Positions 1 through 8,297 of a DNA stretch of 44,644 nt are shown here, one piece after another; the first letter of the stretch is position 1, and each line of letters begins with the position of its first letter. The stretch spans positions 1-44,644 of the forward strand of contig VGJS01000036.1 of assembly GCA_016867395.1 (NCBI GenBank). The letters are read 5' to 3'. Under the pieces are notes generated by a model that did not search any database, had not been told where the DNA came from, and saw only the letters and a program-made list of their open reading frames with translations. The position numbers were made by a program, and so were the translations under genes. This DNA is from Candidatus Handelsmanbacteria bacterium (GTDB lineage Bacteria > Latescibacterota > UBA2968 > UBA8231).

Positions 1-488
1 ACCACATAGCGGCTGAAGACATCAAGGATGACATACAGGTAGAAGTAGCTCCCCACGGTCGGGCCGCGCAGTTTGGTGATGTCCCACGACCACAACTGAT
101 TGGGAGCGGTGGCCAGCAGTTCTGGCTTGGTGTAGGCCGGGTGCCGCAGTGGGTGGCGCCGTTCCCGGACCTGGTGCTCGACGGCCAGCACCCGATACAT
201 CGTCCGCCAAGAGCACCGATACTGCCCCTCGTCCAGCAACTGCGCCCAGACCTGGCGTGGGGCCAGATCCTGAAACCTGGGACCATTGAGCACCTCCCGC
301 ACCTGGGCCCGTTCCTCCGGCGCCAGTGCCGAGGGGGGCGTGGGTCGGGAGCTCTCCACCACCGGTGGGGCGGGGTTTTCAGGCATCGGACGTCGCGCTC
401 GATACAGGCTACTGCGCGGCACCGCCAGCACCTGGCAGGCCCGGGTCACCCCCACTTCTTGGGCCAGGTGATCAGCGGTGGCGATCAT
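1..488 (-). CDS. IS3-family transposase OrfB (DDE integrase core), partial
   Basis: This is the catalytic half of the IS3 transposase, cut by the window edge after 162 codons. Translation from the ATG at 488 gives an N-terminal HTH_21-like region (LAVPRSSLYR) and then the start of the integrase core. The segment NQLWSWDITKLRG near the left edge contains the first catalytic Asp, in WDIT, followed by YFYLYVILDVFSRYVV. The remaining D and E residues are off the window. Its ATG overlaps the OrfA stop (ATGA), and its frame is -1 relative to OrfA. It may be made as an OrfAB fusion by frameshifting at the A8 run at 542-549, by reinitiation at the ATGA, or both. Confidence 0.85.
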   Translation of the reverse strand, partial: MIATADHLAQEVGVTRACQVLAVPRSSLYRARRPMPENPAPPVVESSRPTPPSALAPEERAQVREVLNGPRFQDLAPRQVWAQLLDEGQYRCSWRTMYRVLAVEHQVRERRHPLRHPAYTKPELLATAPNQLWSWDITKLRGPTVGSYFYLYVILDVFSRYV

Positions 489-913
489 TTGCTGTCGACC
501 TTCGGCGGATCCTCGCTGGGCAAGCCAAGTAGGTCGCAGAGTTTTTTTTGCACCGCGATGATCGTCTCCGCCTGTTTGAGGCGACCCTGCAACCGGGCCC
601 CCTCTTTTACGGCCGGATAGGCAGCCATCTTACCCCGCGGCAAGGTGCCCAATTCCCCGCGCTCCCGCTGTTGCCGCCAGCAACTCAGGTGCGAGGAATA
701 CAGCCCTTCCCGACGCAACAGCGCGCCGATCTGGCCGGGCTGTCGGCATTGATCGGCCTCATCGAGGATACGACGCTTGTAGTCGGCGCTGAAACGCCGA
801 CGGTGGGCCCGAGGTAACACCTCCGCAGTAACCTCCGCTCCAGGCAACAGGGTGGGGGAGGAAGACGGGTCTTTTCGGTGGCCAGCTAGGCCATTGACGG
901 CTGCTTGCGACAT
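485..913 (-). CDS. IS3-family transposase OrfA (helix-turn-helix)
   Basis: This is a DNA-binding subunit of about 142 residues. The segment RRFSADYKRRILDEADQC followed by LLRREGLYSSHLSCWR is the typical HTH_Tnp_1 helix-turn-helix of IS3 OrfA proteins, and the C-terminal part (LKQAETIIAVQKKL) looks like a leucine-zipper helix. I chose the ATG at 913 because AAGGAG lies about 10 bases upstream. A TTG at 922 is in frame but sits directly against that ribosome-binding site. The stop codon overlaps the OrfB ATG. Confidence 0.85.
   Translation of the reverse strand: MSQAAVNGLAGHRKDPSSSPTLLPGAEVTAEVLPRAHRRRFSADYKRRILDEADQCRQPGQIGALLRREGLYSSHLSCWRQQRERGELGTLPRGKMAAYPAVKEGARLQGRLKQAETIIAVQKKLCDLLGLPSEDPPKVDSK
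542..549 (-). promoter_or_regulatory. Candidate programmed -1 frameshift site (A8 run) in IS3 OrfA
   Basis: On the coding strand OrfA reads CAA AAA AAA CTC, an uninterrupted run of eight A. Slipping back one base here enters the OrfB frame, and that frame has no stop codon between the run and the OrfB ATG at 488. This would give an OrfAB fusion. A-rich slippery heptamers are the known mechanism for making IS3 transposase. No downstream stimulatory structure was tested. Confidence 0.6.
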
Positions 914-956
914 CCTTTCCAAGCTCCTTCGCCCGTGGGGGTGCTCTCTAATTTCC

Positions 957-2756
957 TCAGGCGAGTTGTCTCAGCCAAACTAGACACACAGGGGAGAATT
1001 CCAGGCCGTCGGCGTAGTAGCCCAGCATGCGGTTGAGCAGCCGCCACACAAAGCGCTCGGCCGGGACCGGCTCCTGCGGGGGTTCCTGGGGCGGATTCCC
1101 CACCACCCAGGCGCCCTGGTGCGGCTGGGTGGTGTAGTCGGTCATCAGATTGGCCTGGTACAAGGTAGGGTACATGCAGCCGGTGCCGTGCATGTAGCGC
1201 CGCTGCTTGGTGCTAGGCATGGCCTGGTCGTGGGGGTGGATGCAGTTGGAATAGCGGGCGATGCCGAAACCGCCGCGCTGGTTGCCCCCCGAAGAGTTGA
1301 GGATCATGATGTCGGGATAGGCGGCCCGCACCCCCTCCATGACCCGGTAGAAGCCCGGGATCTCCGCCCACTCCCCCTCGCCGGCCCCGTGGCGGTGGCT
1401 GGGGTCGTCGCAGACCACCCACTCGTTGCTGTCGAACATGATGTAGTCGAGGTCCTACTCCCGGATCGCTTAGAGCAGGTTCTCTAACGCCCAGTCCTGG
1501 GCCTCGTTCACCCCCAGGCAGAGCATGAAGAAGTGCGGGCCCCAGGAGTGGTAGGGGCGGCCTTGCTGCTGCACGATCCACTCGGGCTTCCAGGGGTTGC
1601 ACAGGCGTTTGCAGGTGCGCAGGTCCACCCGCTCGATCTCGAACCACAGACCCATGTTCACGCCCAGGCCGTGCAGGTAGCGGGACACGGTCCGCAGGCC
1701 ACCAAGGAACTTGACCCGGCTGTCGGCGAAGTTGCCCAGCCCGACGGAGAAGTCGCCCGGGTCCGCCCCTCCCTCCCACCAGATGGTCTCGACGTCGGTG
1801 CTCTCGGAGCCCAACTCGGCGGCCAGAACCAGCTCGCGCTTCAGGTAGGCGTCGCCGCGCTTCTCCGGGGTGTTGTGCCAGACGTAGGCGTGCAGGGTGG
1901 TGGGCCAGGGGTTGGCGATCTTGGGGATGATCTCGTCGTCCAAGTACCAGCGGCAAAGTTTGGAGAGGTCGTCCCAGTCCCCGGCAAAGACCCCCAAAAA
2001 AGCGGCCGGGGAGACCAGCGCCGCGCTGGGAGCCAGGTCGTGGGTGTTGGCGTCGGTGCAGAAAGAAACCGATACCTCGCGCTTGGGGGTGCAGGTGCTC
2101 CACATCGATCTTCCAGGTCTCCGTCCACTCGAAGCCCAGGGACCAGCCGCCCTGGCGCTCTGGGTCCAGCTTCGTCACCCAGGGGTGATCGTCGTAGGTG
2201 GAGCGCTTGCCGCTTTGCAGGGGCAGGCGGGTGAGGCGCTCCTGGCAGAAGCGGTACACCGGGGCCACCCAGCTCTTGGGTCGGGCCAGCAACTCGGCGT
2301 TGGCTTTGCCATACAGGAGCTTGGGGATCCAGCCGCAGTAGGTAAAGGGCAGGGCGTGGTGGCCTTCCAGCCAGCCCAGGACGTAGCCGCACTGGGGCTG
2401 CGCCTTGCTGGTGGAGAAGAACAGGTTGGCCGCGTCGAAGCGGGTGATGCCGGCGATGGGGCGGCGGTGGGGTTGTTGAGCGTCACACAGGAGCGCCACA
2501 CGGCCTTGTCCGGCGAGGGTTTGAGATGCTGGGTCACTTCCAGGCCTACGCCGAGGATGTAGACCAGGCGCAGCTCAGCGTCCGCCTCGAAGCGGAGGAA
2601 GGGGAGATTGCCGCGCTGCAGCGACTAGGGTATTTCCTGGATGGTTAGCTCAGGTCCCAGGAGCCGCGATGGCGAGGCCCAGTCGATCTCGGGCTTTCTG
2701 GACGAGGCGAGGTAGCGCAGGACCGGGTTCTGGGCGGCGGTTTGCGCCACGGTCAT
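957..2756 (-). pseudogene. GH36 / melibiase-like alpha-galactosidase, decayed and truncated by IS
   Basis: The decoded protein resembles family 36 alpha-galactosidases: LGVNMGLWFEIERV, then DYIMFDSNEWV (likely nucleophile-Asp strand), then DIMILNSSGGNQRGGFGIARY (the expected Cys of the usual E-C-S-G-G-x-R motif is Asn here). Damage seen: TAG at 2625-2627; a one-base loss in a C run near 2468; a one-base gain in a C run near 2085-2089 that restores frame; TAA at 1470-1472; TAG at 1455-1457. The start is taken as the ATG at 2756, which has an in-frame TAA directly upstream and no good ribosome site. The last codons (after about 986) are probably IS sequence. The substrate would be an alpha-galactoside, by family. 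The product cannot be made intact from this sequence. Confidence 0.8.
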
Positions 2757-2895
2757 TTAAAAGGCGTCGTTGCCCAGGCTGAAACTGCCTTCTGCTCCCT
2801 AGCGGACAAAGGCGGCTGGCATGGGGATACCTTCCGGGTACAGGCGCACCAGAACGGGTCGCTCTGGTCATTATGGAATAAGCGGCCCGGAAAAA

Positions 2896-3399
2896 TCAAC
2901 CGGGCGCGCGGTGGGGGCCATAGAAGCGCCAGTAGCCGAAGAGGTTGCTGCCGAGGAAGGAGGCCTCCATGAGCACCCCCACCGGAGTCCAGACCAGCAA
3001 GTTGTGTAGGAGCCAGCAGGTGTTGCCCAGGATGATGAAGCGGCGCAGGACGCGGTCGTCGGGGTGGAAGGTGCCCCAGGTGCCGCAACACACGGCTAGG
3101 AGGGCCAGCAGGCTGACGGGGCTCTGGTAGGTGGTGGCGAAGGACGCGGCGGAAAGGACCAGGAAGAGGTACATGACCCAACGGCGGGTGGTGCAGAGCG
3201 AGGTGAGGTAGCGGGTCCCGATCAGGGCGATGAGGGCAGCCGGGCCGGGCTGCTGGAGGAGCAGGAAATGCGAGGCGTTGAAGGCCGTGCCCAGGACCAG
3301 GCAGAGCAGGATGGAGCGCCGATGCCGGAACTGGGAGGAGAGCAGGCCCAGGCCGAAGGCGACGCCGGCAAGGATCTGGGAGAGGAGGAAGGGGGTCAT
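2896..3399 (-). CDS. YgjV-family inner membrane protein
   Basis: This is a 167-residue, strongly hydrophobic protein with about five or six membrane helices. The N-terminal LLSQILAGVAFGLGLLSSQFRHR, the NASHFLLL segment and the ending LGSNLFGYWRFYG match the general look of the YgjV (Imp-YgjV) family, whose function is unknown. The ATG overlaps the stop of the preceding remnant (ATGA), so translation may be coupled. Downstream, a GCCCGG/CCGGGC hairpin (2885-2905) overlaps the stop codon but lacks a clear U tract beyond it. The 139 bases from there to the GH36 remnant hold nothing else I recognise. Confidence 0.65.
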   Translation of the reverse strand: MTPFLLSQILAGVAFGLGLLSSQFRHRRSILLCLVLGTAFNASHFLLLQQPGPAALIALIGTRYLTSLCTTRRWVMYLFLVLSAASFATTYQSPVSLLALLAVCCGTWGTFHPDDRVLRRFIILGNTCWLLHNLLVWTPVGVLMEASFLGSNLFGYWRFYGPHRAPG

Positions 3400-3509
3400 G
3401 AGGGGGCCGGCGGGCAGAGCGTCACCGTACCGCCGGCCGCCGAGACCAGCTTCTCCTTGGGGCTGACCTCCTCAAGTTCGATGCCGATCCACTGCCTTAG
3501 CCGGGGCAT
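3396..3509 (-). pseudogene. Possible N-terminal remnant of an HPP-family membrane protein
   Basis: A 37-codon frame between can and the YgjV-like gene reads MPRLRQWIGIELEEVSPKEK and then LVSAAGG. This resembles the amino end of HPP-family integral membrane proteins (a short amphipathic start, VSxxEKLxSAxGG, then the first helix). It then departs from the family and stops exactly at the YgjV start. No ribosome site is visible. It could be a deletion remnant that joined an HPP start to ygjV, or a chance frame. Confidence 0.35.
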
Positions 3510-3543
3510 GTCGTTGGAAGGTGGAATGGGAATACGGGGCCGG

Positions 3544-4209
3544 TCAGGCCGAACCCCAGGTGCGCTGGCCGGCCCTCGCCAGAGCGGCCGCCTCGCGGGC
3601 AAGCAGTTCGCTCTCAGCGGTGACACACATGTCGAGATCGCGCAGCAGGCCATCCTGGAGGCCGTAGACCCAGCCGTGGATCGCCAGGGCCTGGCCCCGC
3701 GACCAGGCTTCGCGCACCACCGTGGTCTGGCTGACGTTGATCACCTGACTGATGACGTTGAGTTCGCAGAGGAGGTCGTGCCGCTGGCCTTCGGTCTCCA
3801 GGCCGGACAGCAGTTCCCGGTAGTGCCAGCGCACGTCCTGTACGTGGCGCAGCCAGTTGTCGATCAGCCCCAGCCGGACGTCGCGCAGGGCCGCCAGCAC
3901 CCCGCCGCAGCCGTAGTGACCGCAGACGATGATGTGGGAAACCTTGAGCACCTCGACGGCAAAGTGGATAGTGGACAGGCAGTTGAGGTCGGTGTGGGCC
4001 ACTACGTTGGCGACATTGCGGTGGACGAACATCTCGCCGGGCAGCAGGCCGGTGATCTGGTTGGCCGGCACCCGGCTGTCCGCACAGCCGATCCACAGGT
4101 ACTGGGGGGCCTGTTGCCGGGACAGGCGCTGGAAGAAATCCGGGTCCTGCCGGGTGACATCGGCGGCCCAGGCGCGGTTCTGCTCGAAGAGGTGGCTGAG
4201 GTAACGCAT
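3544..4209 (-). CDS. can: Beta-class carbonic anhydrase
   Basis: It interconverts CO2 and bicarbonate in the cytoplasm. The 221-residue protein aligns end to end with the E. coli Can type. The zinc ligands fall at the same positions, Cys42 and Asp44 (IGCADSRVP), His98 and Cys101 (CGHYGCGG), and the C-terminal IHGWVYGLQDGLLRDLD is well kept. The ATG at 4209 gives the family start but has no ribosome-binding site of its own. A strong site (GAGGAG) instead precedes a 23-codon in-frame mini-ORF at 4287 that ends with TAA six bases before this ATG. Either translation is coupled to that leader, or the leader is a mutated N-terminal extension. The gene is followed by HPP and YgjV-like frames. Confidence 0.93.
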   Translation of the reverse strand: MRYLSHLFEQNRAWAADVTRQDPDFFQRLSRQQAPQYLWIGCADSRVPANQITGLLPGEMFVHRNVANVVAHTDLNCLSTIHFAVEVLKVSHIIVCGHYGCGGVLAALRDVRLGLIDNWLRHVQDVRWHYRELLSGLETEGQRHDLLCELNVISQVINVSQTTVVREAWSRGQALAIHGWVYGLQDGLLRDLDMCVTAESELLAREAAALARAGQRTWGSA

Positions 4210-4215
4210 CGCGGC

Positions 4216-4287
4216 TTAGGCGGGGCTGGGGCCGAAGTGGCGGGGCAGTGGACTGCGGCCGGGCAGTCCCCAACGCAGGTCTTTCAT
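4216..4287 (-). other. Leader-like 23-codon ORF in frame with and upstream of can
   Basis: An ATG at 4287 follows GAGGAG at ideal spacing, encodes MKDLRWGLPGRSPLPRHFGP plus SPA and stops with TAA. Six bases later comes the can ATG in the same frame. No similarity was recognised. MKD also begins E. coli Can, which may be chance. It could be a coupling or leader peptide, or the result of a nonsense change. Confidence 0.4.
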
Positions 4288-4322
4288 GCAGAACTCCTCA
4301 GGTGAGCGGCGGAAGAACCTAC

Positions 4323-4370
4323 ATAAGCTGCACTGCGCCGCGCCTCGGCGCAAGGCCGCACTAGTCGGCC
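4323..4370. repeat. Tandem-hairpin element, copy 1 (ATAAGCTG plus two stems)
   Basis: ATAAGCTG is followed by TGCGCCG/CGGCGCA (4334-4340 with 4346-4352) and then GGCCG/CGGCC (4354-4358 with 4366-4370). The same order of motifs occurs at 26187-26236, so I list both as a possible small intergenic repeat. There is no U tract on either side, so it does not look like a plain terminator. Confidence 0.4.
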
Positions 4371-4380
4371 AGTTCGCCGT

Positions 4381-4653
4381 CTAACTCCTTGACCAGGGCA
4401 ATCGCCCCAGTCCCCTCACGCGGGGGAAGCGCCGGACCTTCGAAAACCCGCGGCTGCGGGCGAAGTGGAGGAAAGGCTCATCGGCCGCGTACTCGGTGAA
4501 CCACACCCGGCGGGCGGCCAACTGCCGGAGCAACTCCAGGCCGCGCTGGGAGTCGAAACGGCGGCGGTCGTAACACCACGCCACTTGCGAAATGGCTCCG
4601 GCAACGTGCGCGATGCTCTGGTCAGCGAGCCTAAAAATGCCGGGCCAATCGGC
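4381..4653 (-). other. Unrecognised open fragment, possibly a gene remnant
   Basis: An open frame runs from a TAG at 4654-4656 to a TAG at 4381, with no ATG (only a GTG at 4584). It reads in part LADQSIAHVAGAISQVAWCY, then RRFDSQRGLELLRQLAARRVWF and FLHFARSRGFSKVRRFPRV. The composition looks protein-like, and the last part recalls the C-terminal end of an N-acetyltransferase, but I cannot assign it. It lies between can and the broken Omp85-like gene and may be a 3' remnant. Confidence 0.3.
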
Positions 4654-4695
4654 CTAGCGAACCGCCCGCAGTATCGCGTCCACATCAATGGTGTT

Positions 4696-6006
4696 TCAGC
4701 GCAGGCGAAAGCGCTGGGCCTCCAGTTTGGAGTATACCGCGGAGGACAGCTGCCGGTTGCCCTCCTGGTCAAAGCCAAGGTCCAACCGGGTGATGTCCAC
4801 TGCCGGCATCAGCAGCCTCAACCCCAGGCCGTAACCCATCCTGGCGCGATCTGCGCTGAAGTCCGCGTTCCTGCTCCAGGCCAGCCCCGCGTCGGCAAAC
4901 AGGGCGCCGGCTAATCCCAGGTCGGCCCGCAGCCCCAACAAGCGGTACTTACTGGCTTCCCTCACCGGGAAACGGTATTCTGTGGTGCCGAGCCACTGGT
5001 TCTTCCCCTTTCGATCCCGGCTGAGCTCCTCAAGTTGGTGGCCCCTGATACTGTTGGTGCCGCCCAGGTGGAAGTCCAGGTACTCCCGTATGCTGCGCCC
5101 GACTGTCCCGGATTGCAGGGAAAGTGGGCCTGCCAGCACCAGGGTATAGGAGGAATCCACCGGCTGAAAGCGCCGGAGGTCGGCGTGGGCGGTCCAGAAG
5201 TCCCCACACCCGCGCAGCACCCCTCCGGTCTTCACGACCTCGATCTCGTTGAGCCACCCCTCATGCGGATTGCTCCACACGTCGCGCGAGTCCCAGCCGG
5301 CGGCAGCGCCGATCCGTAACAACTAGTCGATGCCGTCCATTGACAGGGTATGCCCAAGCGCATCGGTCTGGGCGCGAAAGTAAGAAACCCCGAACCTGGC
5401 CCCACCGTGCTCCCTCAGGTAGGTGCCAAGCCAGGGGCTGAGCTCAAAGGTTGTTTCGCGAAAGCTGTCCAGAAGGTTCTCGCGCTCGATGCGGGCCATG
5501 GTCAGGTCCAATGAAAGGCGATTCCCAGCAATCCAGGGGTAGTTCAGATCTAAGAGGAACAAGGTCTTGCCGCCGAACAAGGCGAAGCCGGCCACGTACT
5601 TGTCCCGGCCCATCATGTTCACCGACTTCAGGGCCGGCCCAAAGGACCACCCATCCTGGTCGGTGATGTCGTAGGCGAGGTAGGGCAGGGCAAAGGGCAG
5701 TTCGCGCACCTCGTTGGTCAGGGCCACGCCATCGCTGTCTGCTGCGGGCACTACGTCTATGGAGCTGAAGATATCCAGGTTGTCCAGGCGTTGCAGGTCC
5801 GCCTGCACCAGGGGGACAGCCAGCGGCTGGTCTGCCCGGGAACGCAGTTCGCGCGGCATGTTCTATTTCCTGGTGATGTGGTTGCCGGCCACTTCGACCC
5901 CGGTGATGTTCCGGCCCAAAGAAAAGAGGCTGAGCGCCTTGCCCCTCTCTGCCGCCCACAGCCAGGTGGGCAGGGCCAGCAGCACGAGCAGCCAGTTTCC
6001 CGTCAT
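4696..6006 (-). pseudogene. Omp85 / BamA-like outer-membrane protein, two in-frame TAG codons
   Basis: From the ATG at 6006 the protein has a signal peptide (MTGNWLLVLLALPTWLWA), one POTRA-like segment (VEVAGNHITRK, PRELRSRADQPL, ADLQRLDNLDIFSSIDVVP) and a 16-strand-type D15 barrel. The barrel includes YLDFHLGGTNSIRGHQLEEL, the RG motif of Omp85 loop 6, and ends near RLDLGFDQEGN. Reading is broken by TAG after HITRK (5863-5865) and TAG after SMDGID (5323-5325), while similarity continues in the same frame past each. It would act in outer-membrane protein or lipid transport. It supports a diderm host. The final residues RFRLR lack the usual terminal aromatic residue. Confidence 0.75.
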
Positions 6007-6044
6007 TGACCTACTGCTATTGGACAGGTGCTTCCCCGTCAGCG

Positions 6045-6275
6045 TCAGCTGGCATGGCCGCTTTGTCCTTGCCGTAGGTGGGCAACGATGTCCCGCGTCA
6101 GGCCGTCGGCAAAGAGCGCGAGGCCGGAGGCAAAGGCAAGGAATCCAAGCACTGAGACCATCGCGGTTCTCGTCCCATCGCCAGGCGATAAAACATAAAC
6201 GAGGGTAGAGAAGGCCGTCCACAACAATGCCGTGCCGACCATATTTCGCCATGTTGCTTTCATCTGTGGGTTCAT
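6045..6275 (-). CDS. Small two-helix membrane protein, unknown function
   Basis: This is a 76-residue frame with two hydrophobic segments (VGTALLWTAFSTLVYVL and MVSVLGFLAFASGLALFA) separated by a short GDGTRT turn, with a polar tail rich in H, Q and S. The ATG at 6275 has only a weak upstream site. It lies 38 bases upstream of the Omp85-like gene in the same direction and may share its transcript. No family was recognised. Confidence 0.5.
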   Translation of the reverse strand: MNPQMKATWRNMVGTALLWTAFSTLVYVLSPGDGTRTAMVSVLGFLAFASGLALFADGLTRDIVAHLRQGQSGHAS

Positions 6276-6507
6276 CGCGCGATACCTTTGCTTGGGGTGA
6301 TGTGGGATGCCGTCCAGCGCGGCCCTTCAACTCTGGGTATAGGTTACAACACCCCGGCAACCCTAATAAAAAAAATGATCCCAGGTTCCACCGCTTTCAA
6401 AAACAAGCAGGGGGCCTTGCCAGGAGCCCCGGCAGCCGGCCCTTGCCGGGCGCGGCGGCCGCTGCTATTGTCAGGGGGCAGGGTCTGCCCCAGGCGAGGG
6501 AAATGCC

Positions 6508-7449
6508 ATGACACAGAACAATACCTCTCCCCATACCCACCCCCAGGCGCCGATGGGTTCTGTCCAATTGCGGGAGATCCGCAAACAGCTCCCCCTGCGG
6601 GTGTTGTCCGCCCAGGACTGGCAGCACTGGACCACCTGGGGCTACGTGATTGTCCGGCAGGCGGTGCCTCTTGCCCAGGTCACAAGGGTAGTGGGACTGC
6701 TATGGGCCTTCGACGAGAAGGACCCCGGCGACTCGGCTACCTGGCAGGCCCCCCAGCGGCGCGAGCACCAGATGGCGGAACTCAACTACACGGGCATGCT
6801 GGAGATCTACAACCACCAGTACCTGTGGGACAACCGCCAGGAGGAACGGGTGTACGGCGCCTTTGTCGATATCTGGGACCGGGAGGACCTGTGGGTGGCC
6901 ATAGACCGGGCCAACCTCAACCCGCCCAGCCAGGGGAGGGGGGATGGGTTCATCCACTGGGATGTGGATACCTCGCTCCGGCCTCTGCCCGTGGGGGTGC
7001 AGGGGGTGCTGAGCCTCACGCGCCAGGACCGCGAGGTGGGCGGGTTTCAGTGTGTCCCCGAACTCTTCGCCCGCTTCGAGGACTGGGTAAGGGGACAGCC
7101 GGCCGACCGCGATCCCCGGCACCCCGATCTGGCCGGGCTGGAGATCGTCCATGTGGAACTGGAGGCTGGAGACCTGCTGATCTTCAACTCGCTCCTGCCC
7201 CACGGGGTGCGGCCCAACTACTCCCGCGACAGGGTGCGCCTGGCCCAGTACCTCTCCATGTACCCGGCGGCCTGGGAGCGCGAGGAGGAGCGCCTGGAGC
7301 GCATCCGCCTGTGGCGGGAGTTGGATCACCCCCGTCGGCCCGCTTTTCCGGGGGACCCACGGGGCTGGGAAAGGAGAAACGCCACCCCGGCCAGGCTGAC
7401 GCCCCTGGGGGAAAAGCTACTGGGGCTGAGGCGCTGGAGAGAGGGTTGA
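6508..7449 (+). CDS. Phytanoyl-CoA dioxygenase (PhyH) family Fe(II)/2-oxoglutarate oxygenase
   Basis: This is a 313-residue cytoplasmic oxygenase. The facial-triad residues are visible: H150 and D152 in FIHWDVD, and distal H232 in LLPHGVRPNYS. The arginine in DRVRLAQY (about 244) is the likely 2-oxoglutarate anchor. The preceding GDLLIFNSLLPH is the usual strand into the distal His. Family members hydroxylate or halogenate varied small molecules, so the substrate is unknown. Upstream, 6276-6507 holds no gene and no promoter I would trust. The gene converges on the D-aminopeptidase operon, whose stop is 16 bases away. Confidence 0.85.
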   Translation: MTQNNTSPHTHPQAPMGSVQLREIRKQLPLRVLSAQDWQHWTTWGYVIVRQAVPLAQVTRVVGLLWAFDEKDPGDSATWQAPQRREHQMAELNYTGMLEIYNHQYLWDNRQEERVYGAFVDIWDREDLWVAIDRANLNPPSQGRGDGFIHWDVDTSLRPLPVGVQGVLSLTRQDREVGGFQCVPELFARFEDWVRGQPADRDPRHPDLAGLEIVHVELEAGDLLIFNSLLPHGVRPNYSRDRVRLAQYLSMYPAAWEREEERLERIRLWRELDHPRRPAFPGDPRGWERRNATPARLTPLGEKLLGLRRWREG

Positions 7450-7464
7450 TCCCTTTGCTGGCCC

Positions 7465-8286
7465 TCACTCCGGCCTTGGGTCGAACCGGGTGTTGAGCAG
7501 GGCGATGACGCTGCGGGGGTGGCTGGTTCTGGAGAGGGTGCGCGGCTCCCCTTCCTTGGCGGGGCGGAAGCGGCCCACCATCTCAAAAGGCGGTTTGAGG
7601 TCCACCAGGCCAAAGGCATCGCCCCGGGCCAGGCGGCGGGCGGCCTTCTCGGCGCTGGCGCGAATCAATTCGCGGGCGCGCTGGGGGGAGAGGTGGACGG
7701 CACCCAGGTTGCGGGCCCGGTACTGGTCGGTGGTCAGCTCGTCGCCCTTGCCGGGGGTGACCCCGCGCTTGACGCTGACGGTCTCGGCCCAGGGGGTGAG
7801 GGCCTGCACCTCCCTGGCAAACGCCTCCTCGCCGGCCCCCAGGATCACCGGCACCCCCAACTCGGCGGCGCAGAGAGCCATCTGCCCGAACTCGCCGATG
7901 GAGACCCCGTTGATGCTCAGGTCGATGTAGTTGAACCACTGGGTGTGGGTGATGTGGGAGTACTCGGTGCCGGCCTTGGCGTGCTGGCCCACCCAGCCGA
8001 TGCCGGCATAGCTCGAATCGAGGCCGAAAGGGAAACCCTGGGGCCAGCCGCGCATCAACTCGGCGCGGGGGTCGAGGAGTTTGGGGTTGATGCCGCCGGC
8101 TCCGTGGCCGTCGGCGACAGTGACGCTGATGGCCCCGCCGGCGAAGAGGCCCTCGATGGCGGCGTTGGTCTCCAGGGTGAGGAACTCCTGGCCCAGCGCG
8201 TAGAACTGCGAATTGCGCATACACCAGTCGTCGTGATTGAGCACCCCGGCCACGGCTTCCATGTCGGTCATCAGGTAGAGTTTCAT
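7465..8286 (-). CDS. M55-family zinc D-aminopeptidase (DppA-like)
   Basis: M55 enzymes cut D-amino acids such as D-Ala from short peptides. The 273-residue frame begins MKLYLMTDMEAVAGV, with D8 and E10 as metal ligands, H61 in DGHGAGG, H102 in VGQHAKAG and E132 in SIGEFG. These are close to the ligand positions of Bacillus DppA (8, 10, 60, 104, 133). I chose the ATG at 8286 because it gives this family start; an in-frame ATG at 8301 adds five residues. It lies 11 bases after the SDR stop and is the third gene of a GltS-SDR-DppA operon. Confidence 0.88.
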   Translation of the reverse strand: MKLYLMTDMEAVAGVLNHDDWCMRNSQFYALGQEFLTLETNAAIEGLFAGGAISVTVADGHGAGGINPKLLDPRAELMRGWPQGFPFGLDSSYAGIGWVGQHAKAGTEYSHITHTQWFNYIDLSINGVSIGEFGQMALCAAELGVPVILGAGEEAFAREVQALTPWAETVSVKRGVTPGKGDELTTDQYRARNLGAVHLSPQRARELIRASAEKAARRLARGDAFGLVDLKPPFEMVGRFRPAKEGEPRTLSRTSHPRSVIALLNTRFDPRPE

Positions 8287-8297
8287 CGTTAGCCGTT

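Larger units (their letters stand above)
1..986 (-). mobile_element. IS3-family insertion sequence, partial, runs off the left edge
   Basis: Two overlapping reading frames with the orfA/orfB organisation of the IS3 family are read leftwards. The element's 5' end is placed near 986 because the neighbouring GH36-like protein loses similarity there and the reverse strand reads TGTGTCTAGTTTGGCTGAGA, beginning TGT as many IS3-family ends do. The opposite inverted repeat and target duplication lie outside the window, so the exact end is inferred. Confidence 0.75.

Noticed and set aside
1213..2499. A 428-codon frame across the GH36 region as a complete gene.
   Set aside because: Only its part from about 2468 to 2088 is GH36-like. 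The remainder is a low-complexity shadow frame, and the family sequence continues in another frame.
2957..4305. Long plus-strand frames opposite ygjV and can (for example 3268-4305) as overlapping genes.
   Set aside because: They are Gly/Val/Ala/His-rich complements of the carbonic anhydrase and membrane-protein genes, with no recognisable domain, as expected in GC-rich DNA.
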